Shown here in pieces: positions 51,893-59,058 of a stretch of DNA of 64,000 nt. The notes beneath the pieces are model-generated. The model saw nothing but the letters and a program-made list of their open reading frames with translations. It did not search any database and had not been told where the DNA came from. Position 1 is the first letter of the stretch. The number at the start of each line of letters is the position of its first letter. The position numbers and the translations under genes are program-made. Origin of the DNA: Klenkia taihuensis (GTDB lineage: Bacteria > Actinomycetota > Actinomycetes > Mycobacteriales > Geodermatophilaceae). Location of the stretch: NCBI RefSeq assembly GCF_900112525.1, contig NZ_FOMD01000001.1, positions 62,001 to 126,000 on the forward strand. Reading direction: 5' to 3'.

Positions 51893-52339
51893 ATGGACGC
51901 GCCGACCGGTGTCCGTGAGCACTGCACGATCGCCGCGACCCTGGACCTGGTGGGGTCCCGGTCGTCGCTGCTGCTGCTGCGCGAGGCGGCGCTGGGTACC
52001 CGGCGGTTCGCCGAGTTCGCCGTGCGCACCGGGCTCAGCGAGCCGATGACCGCCCGCCGACTCGCCGAGCTCGTCGACGCCGGGCTGCTCGAGCGGGCCG
52101 ACTACCGGGAGCCGGGCCGGCGCGTGCGGCAGGAGTACCGGCTGACCCCGGCCGGGCTGGATTTCCTGCCGGTGATCACCGCGCTGCGGCAGTGGGGCGA
52201 CGCGCACGCCGGCGTCCCCGGCGGGCCGCCGATCGCGGTGGCGCACGCCGGGTGCGGGGGCGAGGTCGTCGCGCAGGTGCGGTGCACCCACGGCCACCCG
52301 GTGCCGCCGTCCGAGGCCGTGGTCACCCGCCTGCGCTGA
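51893..52339 (+). CDS. HxlR family transcriptional regulator
   Basis: 148 residues. N-terminal Cys in REHCTIAATLDLVGSRSSLLLLREA, the HxlR hallmark of a redox- or electrophile-sensing Cys; recognition part GLSEPMTARRLAELVDAGLL, wing RRVRQEYRLTPAG. A C-terminal extension carries two more Cys (AHAGCGGEVVAQVRC). ATG at 51893; the upstream GTG at 51887 overlaps the ribosome site GAGGTGGGG. Likely represses the divergent exporter. Confidence 0.9.
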   Translation: MDAPTGVREHCTIAATLDLVGSRSSLLLLREAALGTRRFAEFAVRTGLSEPMTARRLAELVDAGLLERADYREPGRRVRQEYRLTPAGLDFLPVITALRQWGDAHAGVPGGPPIAVAHAGCGGEVVAQVRCTHGHPVPPSEAVVTRLR

Positions 52340-52359
52340 CGCCGTCGTCCTGCACCGAT

Positions 52360-52399
52360 GTCCGTCCTCCTGCACCAGATCTCGCGAGGGAGGACGGAC
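52360..52399. terminator. Hairpin between HxlR and M20 genes
   Basis: GTCCGTCCTCC at 52360-52370 pairs perfectly with GGAGGACGGAC at 52389-52399, 18-base loop. The words GTCCTGCACC and CTCCTGCACC also repeat just outside and inside the stem. It probably terminates both convergent genes, and may be a dispersed element. Confidence 0.65.
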
Positions 52400-52430
52400 T
52401 TCGATCAACCTCCCTGATCATCGCTGGGAG

Positions 52431-53738
52431 TCAGAGGTGGGCGCCGCAGCGGCGGGCGGCGAGCACGGCCAGGGTGCGGGTGGTGCGCAGCAGCTCGTCG
52501 ATGCGCACCTGCTCCCGCGGTGCGTGCGCGAACCGGACGTCGCCGGGCCCGTACTGCAGCGTCGGGATGCCGCCCAGGCCGGTGTAGAGCCGCAGGTCGC
52601 TGCCGTAGGGCGCCGCCGCGGTGGCCGCCGCCCGGCCCTCGACGTCGCGCACCGCGCGGGTGACCTCGCCGATCAGCGGGTGGCCCGCGGCGAGCCGGCC
52701 GCTGGCGAACTGGCCGCCGGTCCAGGCCAGCCGGACCGGGTGGTCGCGCAGCCACGGGTCGCGCGCGGCCACGTCGTCGAGGGCCCGGCGCAGCGCGGCC
52801 CGGGCGTCCTCGGGCGCCTCGCCGAGCTGCACGCCCATCCGGCCCTCGGCGACCAGCACGTCGGGCACGCTGCTGGCCCAGTCGCCGGCGCGCAGCGTGC
52901 CGACGGAGATCGGGTAGGGCAGCGGCTGGCCGGAGAAGAGCGCGTCGGGGGCGGCGTTGCGCTCGCGCTCCAGCTCGACCAGCGCGGCGAACACCGGCAG
53001 GAACGCCTCGACCGCGCTGTGCCCCTCCAGCCGGGTGCTGCCGTGCGCGGCGCGGCCGTCCACGGTGAGCTCGAAGGTCAGCGCGCCGGCGTTGGCCACC
53101 AGCACCCGTCCGCTGGTGGGCTCGGTGATCACCGCGGCCTCGCCCCGGTGGCCCCGCACCACCGTCGCGAAGGCGCCCAGCCCGCCGTCCTCCTCGGAGA
53201 CCACCGAGTGCACCGCGAACGGCCGCTCCAGCCGCACCCCGGAGGCGGCCAGCGCCCGGGCCACGCCCAGGTTCACCGCGCAGCCGGCCTTCATGTCGCA
53301 GGCCCCGCGGCCGTGCACGGCGCCGCCGCGCACCGCGCCGCTGAACGGGTCGCGGTCGACCCACTTGGCCAGGTCACCGGTGGGGACGACGTCGACGTGG
53401 CCCTGCAGCACCAGCGCGGGCACCCCGGCCGGGCCGAGCACGCCCACCACGCCGACGCCCTCGGTGCGCGGGGCCTCGGTGCCGGGGAAGCCCGGGTGCC
53501 CGGTCAGCGCGGGCAGGTCCAGCGACCAGGTGTCGACGTCGAACCCCAGCCGGGCCAGCGCTGCCGCCCGCTGGTGCTGCTCCTCGGACTCGGCGTCCGA
53601 GCCGGTGGTGCTGGGCACCCGGATGGAGCGGACCAGCTCCTCGACCACGGCCTGCTCGTCGATCGCGTCCAGCACGGCCAGCTCGGCCCGGGACAGCGCC
53701 CGGTCCTGCGTCCCGACCGGGTCGGCCACTGCGGTCAT
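52431..53738 (-). CDS. M20 family peptidase/deacylase (ArgE/DapE type)
   Basis: 435 residues. Metal site 1: LVLQGHVDVVPTG with a later GRGACDMKAG; the catalytic Glu pair is SEEDGG; the dimerisation region has the His in RAAHGS; the last ligand is near YGSDLRLYTG. The family includes acetylornithine deacetylase, succinyl-DAP desuccinylase and carboxypeptidases; substrate open. GGAGGGGG precedes the ATG at 53738. Divergent from a LysR gene that probably regulates it. Confidence 0.9.
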   Translation of the reverse strand: MTAVADPVGTQDRALSRAELAVLDAIDEQAVVEELVRSIRVPSTTGSDAESEEQHQRAAALARLGFDVDTWSLDLPALTGHPGFPGTEAPRTEGVGVVGVLGPAGVPALVLQGHVDVVPTGDLAKWVDRDPFSGAVRGGAVHGRGACDMKAGCAVNLGVARALAASGVRLERPFAVHSVVSEEDGGLGAFATVVRGHRGEAAVITEPTSGRVLVANAGALTFELTVDGRAAHGSTRLEGHSAVEAFLPVFAALVELERERNAAPDALFSGQPLPYPISVGTLRAGDWASSVPDVLVAEGRMGVQLGEAPEDARAALRRALDDVAARDPWLRDHPVRLAWTGGQFASGRLAAGHPLIGEVTRAVRDVEGRAAATAAAPYGSDLRLYTGLGGIPTLQYGPGDVRFAHAPREQVRIDELLRTTRTLAVLAARRCGAHL

Positions 53739-53843
53739 GCCGCCCCCTCCTCGAGCGTCGTCCCGGGCGCGCCTGCCGCCCCGGCGGCGACATCGTGGCC
53801 GCCGCGACCCCCCAGGAAGAAGAGCCTCATCCCTGGATCGCCC

Positions 53844-53856
53844 CATACCTGGTATG
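53844..53856. promoter_or_regulatory. CATACCTGGTATG dyad upstream of LysR gene
   Basis: Perfect 13-bp palindrome, nine bases before the LysR start and 106 bases before the divergent M20 gene. Interrupted dyads with A/T half-sites are the usual LysR target. It may also contain the LysR promoter, giving autorepression. Confidence 0.65.
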
Positions 53857-53864
53857 CACCCGGT

Positions 53865-54767
53865 GTGCTCGACCTCCGCCAGCTCGCCGCCCTCCGCGCC
53901 GTCGCCGACACCGGGTCGGTCTCCCGCGCGGCGGCCGAGCTCGGGTGGAGCCAGCCGACGGTCACCCACCACCTGCGCGGCCTGGCCCGCGAGCTGGGGA
54001 CGCCGGCCGTCGCCGCGGCGCCCAGCGGCACCCGGCTGACCGCGGCGGGCACCGAGCTGCTGCCGCACGCCCGGGCCGTGCTGGAGCGCAGCGACCGGGC
54101 GCTGGCCGAGGTGCGGGCCTTCGTCCGGGACCGGCGGCGCCGGGTGGTGCTGGGCATCTACCCCTCGGCCGGCCTGCTGCTGCTCCCCCACCTGCTGGCC
54201 TGGTCGCGGGCGCAGGGCGTGCGGATCACCGTCCGGGAGGCCGAGGTCGCCCTGCTGCGCCGGGACCTGGCCGAGCTGCGGGTCGACGCGGCGGTGGTCT
54301 ACACCAGCGCGGCCGACACCCGCCCGCTGCCGCCGGGCTGCGACCGGCGGGTGCTGGCGCAGGAGCCGCTGAGCCTGCTGGTCCCGGCCGGGCACCGGCT
54401 GGCCGGGACCCTGACCGGGGTGGAGCTCGAGGACCTGGCCGAGGAGGACTGGATCCTGTCCGCCCAGCCCGACGAGCCGATCGAGCTGCTGCTGCGCGCC
54501 TCCGCCGCGGCCAGCGGGTTCCGGCCGCGGGCCCGGGCGCGCAGCGACGACTACCTGCTGGTCTCGGCCTACGTGGCGGCCGGGCTGGGGATCTCCCTGG
54601 TGCCGGCCTCGATCGCCGACCGGACGGCGGAGGGCGTGGTCGGCGTCCCCGTGGCCGACGACGCGCTGCACCGCAGCGTCGAGCTCCTCGCCCACTCCGG
54701 CGTCGACGAGCAGCTGGTGGCCGAGCTGACCGCCGCGGCCCGCCGGATCCTGCGGGGCGGGTCCTAG
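53865..54767 (+). CDS. LysR family transcriptional regulator
   Basis: 300 residues. N-terminal helix-turn-helix LRQLAALRAVADTGSVSRAAAELGWSQPTVTHHLRGL; the effector domain begins near residue 88 (RRVVLGIYPSAGLLLLPHLL) and ends with AYVAAGLGISLVPAS. The VTHHLRGL helix is slightly unlike the common VSxQIxxLE. GTG at 53865. Likely controls the divergent M20 gene. The TAG stop shares a CTAG with the ANTAR gene. Confidence 0.9.
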   Translation: MLDLRQLAALRAVADTGSVSRAAAELGWSQPTVTHHLRGLARELGTPAVAAAPSGTRLTAAGTELLPHARAVLERSDRALAEVRAFVRDRRRRVVLGIYPSAGLLLLPHLLAWSRAQGVRITVREAEVALLRRDLAELRVDAAVVYTSAADTRPLPPGCDRRVLAQEPLSLLVPAGHRLAGTLTGVELEDLAEEDWILSAQPDEPIELLLRASAAASGFRPRARARSDDYLLVSAYVAAGLGISLVPASIADRTAEGVVGVPVADDALHRSVELLAHSGVDEQLVAELTAAARRILRGGS

Positions 54768-55474
54768 CTGCCGGCCGGCCCGGCGTCGGCGGTGGCCTGG
54801 TCGTGCCCGAGGACCAGACGCTCGGCGATGACCACGACCTTGACGTTGCTGTGCTGGCTCTGCCGCTTGAGCGTCTGGAAGGCCACCTCGGAGGTGCACC
54901 GGGCCTCGGCCATCAGCAGGCCGGTGGCCTGGCCGATGAGCTGGTTGCTGACGATGCCCTCGCGCAGCTGGTTGACCTGCGTGTCGTACTGGTGGATCCA
55001 GCGGGCCAGCACCAGCGCCGCGCTGGCCTCCTCGGCCCAGCCGCGCGCCGCGGCGAGGTCCTGCTCGGTGAAGGCGTGCGGCCGCGCCGCGTAGAGGTTG
55101 AGCGCCCCGCGGGTGGGCCTGGCCAGGGTGAGCGGCAGGCAGAGGGCGGCGGCGACCCCGGCCGCGGCGGCGCGCTGCCCGTAGGGCGCCCACCGCGTCT
55201 CGGTGGCCAGATCGGGGGCGTCGACCACGGCGCCGTCCCGCAGCGCGGCCAGGCACGGGCCGTCGTCGAGCTGGTACTGCCGCTCGTCGCCGGCGACGGC
55301 AAGGTCGCCGCTGAGCGCGACCGTGCGGTCCCGGCCCCGCTGCTCCAGCGTCAGGCTGGCCGCCTGGGCCCCCGGGACCAGCTCCACGGCGCTGGCGGTC
55401 AGCTGCTCGAGGTAGCCGGCGGTGTCCGGCGCGGTGGCCACCAGCTCCAGCAGGTCGACGGCCGCCTCCGGCAC
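54764..55474 (-). CDS. GAF and ANTAR domain RNA-binding regulator
   Basis: 236 residues. GAF domain at about 15-155 (LDDGPCLAALRDGAVVDAPDL, VAAALCLPLTL, ALNLYAARPHAF) and ANTAR at about 165-225 (REGIVSNQLIGQATGLLMAE, SEVAFQTLKRQSQHSNVKV). ANTAR proteins bind tandem stem-loops in RNA and act as antiterminators; GAF supplies signal sensing. GTG at 55474. No target hairpins were recognised nearby. The next 180 bases upstream hold no gene that I can support. Confidence 0.92.
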   Translation of the reverse strand: MPEAAVDLLELVATAPDTAGYLEQLTASAVELVPGAQAASLTLEQRGRDRTVALSGDLAVAGDERQYQLDDGPCLAALRDGAVVDAPDLATETRWAPYGQRAAAAGVAAALCLPLTLARPTRGALNLYAARPHAFTEQDLAAARGWAEEASAALVLARWIHQYDTQVNQLREGIVSNQLIGQATGLLMAEARCTSEVAFQTLKRQSQHSNVKVVVIAERLVLGHDQATADAGPAGS

Positions 55475-55655
55475 GTGCTCACCCCTCGGTCGTCTCGACG
55501 GTCCCCGCGCGGCCGATCATGCGCAACCGGTCGGACGGGTGCAAGGCCGGCGGGGCCGTGCACACCGGGCCCACTTCTCGAACCCGGTGCACCCGACTGC
55601 GTGGAGTGTGACACCCCGTTGCGCACAACAGAAGAGGACGCGCCACCCGATCGGG

Positions 55656-56690
55656 TCAGGCGGGCAGCGGGGCGCCCACCGCGGCGACCAGGCCGAAGAG
55701 GTCCTTGGGGTCGGCCGGGTCGGCGACCAGGTCCAGCTCGGTCGACCAGGGGGTGCCCCGGACGGCGTCGGCCAGCCAGCACAGCGCGCTGAAGTCCTCC
55801 ACGGCGAACCCGACAGAGTCGAACAGCGTCACCTCGTCGGCCCGGGTGCGGCCCGGACGGCGGCCGGCGAGCACCTCCCACAGCTCGGTGACCGGCGAGT
55901 CGGCCGGCAGCGCCTGGATCTCGCCCTCGACCCGGGTCTGCGGCTCGAACTCGATGAACACGTTCGCGGCACGGACCAGCTCGACGGGCAGCTCGGTCTT
56001 GCCGGGGCAGTCGCCGCCGATGGCGTTGAGGTGGGTGCCGGGGGCGACGTCGGCGGCGTCGAGCACCAGCGCTCGGGCCTTGTCCGCGGTGCAGGTGGTG
56101 ACCACGTCGGCACCGCGGACCGCCTCGCCGGCCGTGGCGCACACGGTGACGGTGAACCCGGCCGGCTCCAGGTGGCGCACCAGCTTGGCCGCGGCGGCCG
56201 GGTCGGGGTCGAAGACGGCCAGGTCGGTGATCCCGAGCGCGGTGCGCATGCCCCAGGCCTGGAACTCCGCCTGGCTGCCGGCGCCGACCAGGGCCAGCCG
56301 TCGCGAGTCCGGCCGGGCCAGCGCGCGGGCGGCCACCGCGGAGGTCGCCGCCGTCCGCACGGCGGTCAACAGGGTCATCTCCGCCAGCAGCAGCGGGTAG
56401 CCGGTGTCGACGTCGGCCAGCGCACCGAAGGCGGTCACGGTCTGGAAGCCGCGCTCGGGGTTGGTCGGGTGGCCGTTGACGTACTTGAACCCGTACCGCT
56501 GCCCGTCGCTGGTGGGCATGAGCTCGATGACGCCGACCGGCGAGTGGCTGGCCACCCGCGGGGTCTTGTCGAACTGCGCCCAGCGGACGAAGTCCGCGTG
56601 CACCCGCTCGGCGACCTGGGCGATCGCCGGGCCCACGCCCGTGGCGGCCAGCAGCCCCGCCATGTCCTGCACACCGACGAACGCGGTCAT
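55656..56690 (-). CDS. Ornithine cyclodeaminase family protein
   Basis: 344 residues. NAD-binding motif LALVGAGSQAEFQAWG, substrate region YGFKYVNGHPTNPERGF and GTHLNAIGGDCPGKTEL, typical of ornithine cyclodeaminase (ornithine to proline plus ammonia). The ATG at 56690 overlaps the ddaH stop by four bases. With DdaH it fits methylarginine or arginine-derived nitrogen use. Related members act on other amino acids, so the substrate is likely but not certain. Confidence 0.9.
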   Translation of the reverse strand: MTAFVGVQDMAGLLAATGVGPAIAQVAERVHADFVRWAQFDKTPRVASHSPVGVIELMPTSDGQRYGFKYVNGHPTNPERGFQTVTAFGALADVDTGYPLLLAEMTLLTAVRTAATSAVAARALARPDSRRLALVGAGSQAEFQAWGMRTALGITDLAVFDPDPAAAAKLVRHLEPAGFTVTVCATAGEAVRGADVVTTCTADKARALVLDAADVAPGTHLNAIGGDCPGKTELPVELVRAANVFIEFEPQTRVEGEIQALPADSPVTELWEVLAGRRPGRTRADEVTLFDSVGFAVEDFSALCWLADAVRGTPWSTELDLVADPADPKDLFGLVAAVGAPLPA

Positions 56691-57547
56691 GCCCGTTCCT
56701 CCTGTCGCAGCTCAAGGGTGCAGCACTTGACGCTGCCCCCCGCCTTCACCAGCTCGTCCAGCTCGATCCCGACCGGCTCGAAGCCGGCCGCCCGCAGGTC
56801 CGCGGCGAGCGTCGTCGCCTCGACCGGCAGCAGCACGTGCCGGCCGTCGCTGACCGCGTTCAGCCCGAAGGCCAGCGCGTCGGCCTCGGTCGCCTCGACC
56901 GCACCCGGGAACAGCGTGCGCACCACCTGCTGGCTGCTGGCCGAGAACGCGGCCGGGAACCAGGCCACCGTGCGGTCGTCCAGGACGGCCAGGCAGGTGT
57001 CCAGGTGGTAGAAGCGCGGGTCGACCAGCTGCAGGGACACCACCGGGACGCCGAGCACCTCCTGGGCCTCCGCGTGCGCGGCGCGGTCGGTGCGGAAGCC
57101 GGTGCCGGCCAGCACGAGGTCACCGACCACAGCGAAGTCGCCCTCGCCCTCGTTGGTGTGCACCGGCTCGTGCACCGCGATGCCGAGGTCGGCCAGCAGC
57201 TCCCGGTGCAGCGCGGCCTCGGGCCGGCGCTCGGGGTGCAGGAAGGCCGCGCCCAGCGCGCGGCCGCCGACGACGAGGGCGCCGTTGGCGGCGAAGACCA
57301 TGTCCGGCAGGCCGGGGCCCGGCGCCAGCAGGTCGACCCGGTGGCCGAGGGACTGGTAGGCCGCGACCAGCCCCGACCACTGCGACATCGCCCGGTCGCG
57401 GTCGACGGGGACGGCGGGGTCCATCCACGGGTTGAGCACCGACACCACGTCGAAGTGGGTCGGGGGGCACATCACGAAGTGCCGGGTGCGCGCGGTGCGC
57501 ACGGGTGCAGGCGCGGCCTGCTGGACGGGGAAGGTCACGCCGACCAT
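56687..57547 (-). CDS. ddaH: Dimethylargininase / amidinotransferase family hydrolase
   Basis: About 286 residues, pentein fold. Substrate and catalytic parts: RHFVMCPPTHFDVV, PDMVFAANGALVVGG, GEGDFAVVGD, FYHLDTCLAVL with the catalytic His, and KAGGSVKCCTLEL with the catalytic Cys. Hydrolyses methylated arginines to citrulline and methylamines, or acts on arginine. ATG at 57547; a GTG three codons later is also possible, and no ribosome site is strong. Heads the ddaH-ocd operon, divergent from an Lrp regulator. Confidence 0.88.
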   Translation of the reverse strand: MVGVTFPVQQAAPAPVRTARTRHFVMCPPTHFDVVSVLNPWMDPAVPVDRDRAMSQWSGLVAAYQSLGHRVDLLAPGPGLPDMVFAANGALVVGGRALGAAFLHPERRPEAALHRELLADLGIAVHEPVHTNEGEGDFAVVGDLVLAGTGFRTDRAAHAEAQEVLGVPVVSLQLVDPRFYHLDTCLAVLDDRTVAWFPAAFSASSQQVVRTLFPGAVEATEADALAFGLNAVSDGRHVLLPVEATTLAADLRAAGFEPVGIELDELVKAGGSVKCCTLELRQEERA

Positions 57548-57603
57548 CGTCGGGCGCAGCTCGGGCGCAGTCGATCCCCGGATCTTGCGTCCTGCCGTCG
57601 ATC

Positions 57604-57633
57604 CGTTGCTTCTCAGCCGGTTGGAGTGCAACG
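57604..57633. promoter_or_regulatory. CGTTGC/GCAACG inverted repeat between ddaH and lrp genes
   Basis: CGTTGC at 57604-57609 and GCAACG at 57628-57633 with an 18-base spacer, in the divergent gap. Lrp/AsnC proteins bind such spaced dyads and commonly repress themselves. Confidence 0.55.
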
Positions 57634-57641
57634 ATCCGCCG

Positions 57642-58094
57642 GTGGACGTCGACGACATCGACCGCGGCATCGTCACCGCGCTGCAGCGCGACGCCCGGGC
57701 CACCTTCGCCGAGATCGGCGCCGAGGTCGGGCTCTCCGCCCCCGCGGTGAAGCGCCGCGTCGACCGGCTGGTCGCCTCGGGTGCGATCCGCGGGTTCACC
57801 GCGGTGGTCGACCCGGCGGCGCTGGGCTGGTCGACCGAGGCCTACGTCGAGGTCTCCTACTCCGGCGTGGTCTCCCCCCGACGGCTCACCCAGGACCTCG
57901 GCGCGCTGCCCGAGGCGGTGAGCGCCTGGACCGTCTCCGGCGCGCCCGACGCCGTCCTGCAGGTGCAGACCCGCGACGTGCGGCACCTGGAGGAGGTGCT
58001 GCAGCGCATCCGCGGCCTGCCCGACGTCACCGGCACGCAGACCGAGATCGTGCTGTCCCGCCTCTTCCAGCGCGCCGCCGTCCCGCCGGTCTGA
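57642..58094 (+). CDS. Lrp/AsnC family transcriptional regulator
   Basis: 150 residues. Helix-turn-helix DIDRGIVTALQRDARATFAEIGAEVGLSAPAVKRRVDRL, then an RAM domain with GWSTEAYVEVSY and AVSAWTVSGAPDAVLQV. GTG at 57642; AACGAT six bases before may be the -10 of a leaderless message. Likely senses an amino acid and controls the divergent ddaH-ocd pair. Its stop and that of the next gene sit in one TGATCA. Confidence 0.9.
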   Translation: MDVDDIDRGIVTALQRDARATFAEIGAEVGLSAPAVKRRVDRLVASGAIRGFTAVVDPAALGWSTEAYVEVSYSGVVSPRRLTQDLGALPEAVSAWTVSGAPDAVLQVQTRDVRHLEEVLQRIRGLPDVTGTQTEIVLSRLFQRAAVPPV

Positions 58095-58829
58095 TCAGCG
58101 GGGGCGCAGCACGTAGCCGGTGTAGCCGTAGTCGCCGGCGTGGGCCTCCCGGACGGCGATCTCCTCGCCGACCTGGTCCAGGAGCGCCGGGTCGACCCCC
58201 TCCGCGCGCAGCTGCTCGATGCGGGCGGCCAGCGGGTCGTAGTAGGCGGCCCAGTCGGCGTCGGGCAGCAGGTAGGCCGCCTGCACCACCCACCCGGCGG
58301 CACGGAAGGCCGCGACGTTGCCGGCCGTGTCGCGCATCGCGGGGTAGCCGGGGTCCCAGAAGGCACGGGCACCCGGGGCGGGGTCGGCCGTCGTCCACTC
58401 GGCCTCGGTGAGGACGACGACGCCGCCGGGCGCGAGCAGCGGCCGCCACGCCGCCAGCGCCGCGTCCACCCCGACCGCGTAGGCCGAGCCCTCCGCCCAC
58501 ACCAGGTCCACCGACCCCGGCTGCAGCGGCAGAGAGTCCATCGACGCCCGCAGCGGGTGCACCCGGTCGGCCACCCCGGCGCCGCGGGCCCGCTCGGTGA
58601 CCGCGGCGAGGAACGGGGCGTGCAGGTCGACCGCGGTGACCTCGCCGCCGGTCAGCTCCGCCAGCAGCACCGACGCCGGGCCGGTGCCGGAGCCGACGTC
58701 CACGGTGCGCGGCCGGTCGGGCAGCGGGCCGGCCAGCGCGAGCAGCAGCTCGGTGGTGCGCACCGAGCCCGGCGCCTCGCGAGGCAGGTCGGTGTGCGCC
58801 GCCCAGAAGACGTCGGCCAGCTCGGTCAC
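58095..58829 (-). CDS. Class I SAM-dependent methyltransferase
   Basis: 244 residues. SAM motif I VDVGSGTGPASVLLAEL, acidic loop VTAVDLHAPFL, motif IV SVDLVWAEGSAYAVG, post-motif LLAPGGVVVLTEAEW. Similar to small-molecule methyltransferases of the ubiquinone/menaquinone type; the acceptor is unknown. GTG at 58829 without a strong ribosome site. Divergent from the molybdenum hydroxylase operon. Confidence 0.86.
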   Translation of the reverse strand: MTELADVFWAAHTDLPREAPGSVRTTELLLALAGPLPDRPRTVDVGSGTGPASVLLAELTGGEVTAVDLHAPFLAAVTERARGAGVADRVHPLRASMDSLPLQPGSVDLVWAEGSAYAVGVDAALAAWRPLLAPGGVVVLTEAEWTTADPAPGARAFWDPGYPAMRDTAGNVAAFRAAGWVVQAAYLLPDADWAAYYDPLAARIEQLRAEGVDPALLDQVGEEIAVREAHAGDYGYTGYVLRPR

Positions 58830-59058
58830 GCCGGCAGGGTGCCACCGCGGTCACCCGGCGGCCATCCGGTTCCGCAGCCGCGGAGTTACGGGACAACATG
58901 TCGCGCATCGGCGGAACATGAGCAGATGGTCACGATTCCATGGCGATCATGCGTGACCCGAGCCACAGCTGTGCGTTGACCAGGTGCGCGCTGTCACCCG
59001 TCGGTGACCGCGCGCAGGCACGTCCTCCGACCACCAGCAGCTGACGAAGGGGTCATCT
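58830..59058. promoter_or_regulatory. Divergent upstream region of the molybdenum hydroxylase operon
   Basis: No gene is supported in these 229 bases. They hold two dyads: GGTCACG (58928) with CGTGACC (58952), and GTCACC (58993) with GGTGAC (59003). TTGACC at 58976 could be a -35, without a clear -10. GAAGGGG before the GTG at 59059 is the ribosome site. Confidence 0.5.

Noticed and set aside
55475..55655. Possible small gene or RNA upstream of the ANTAR gene
   Set aside because: No open frame with a start signal and no tandem hexaloop stems of the ANTAR target type could be recognised by eye.
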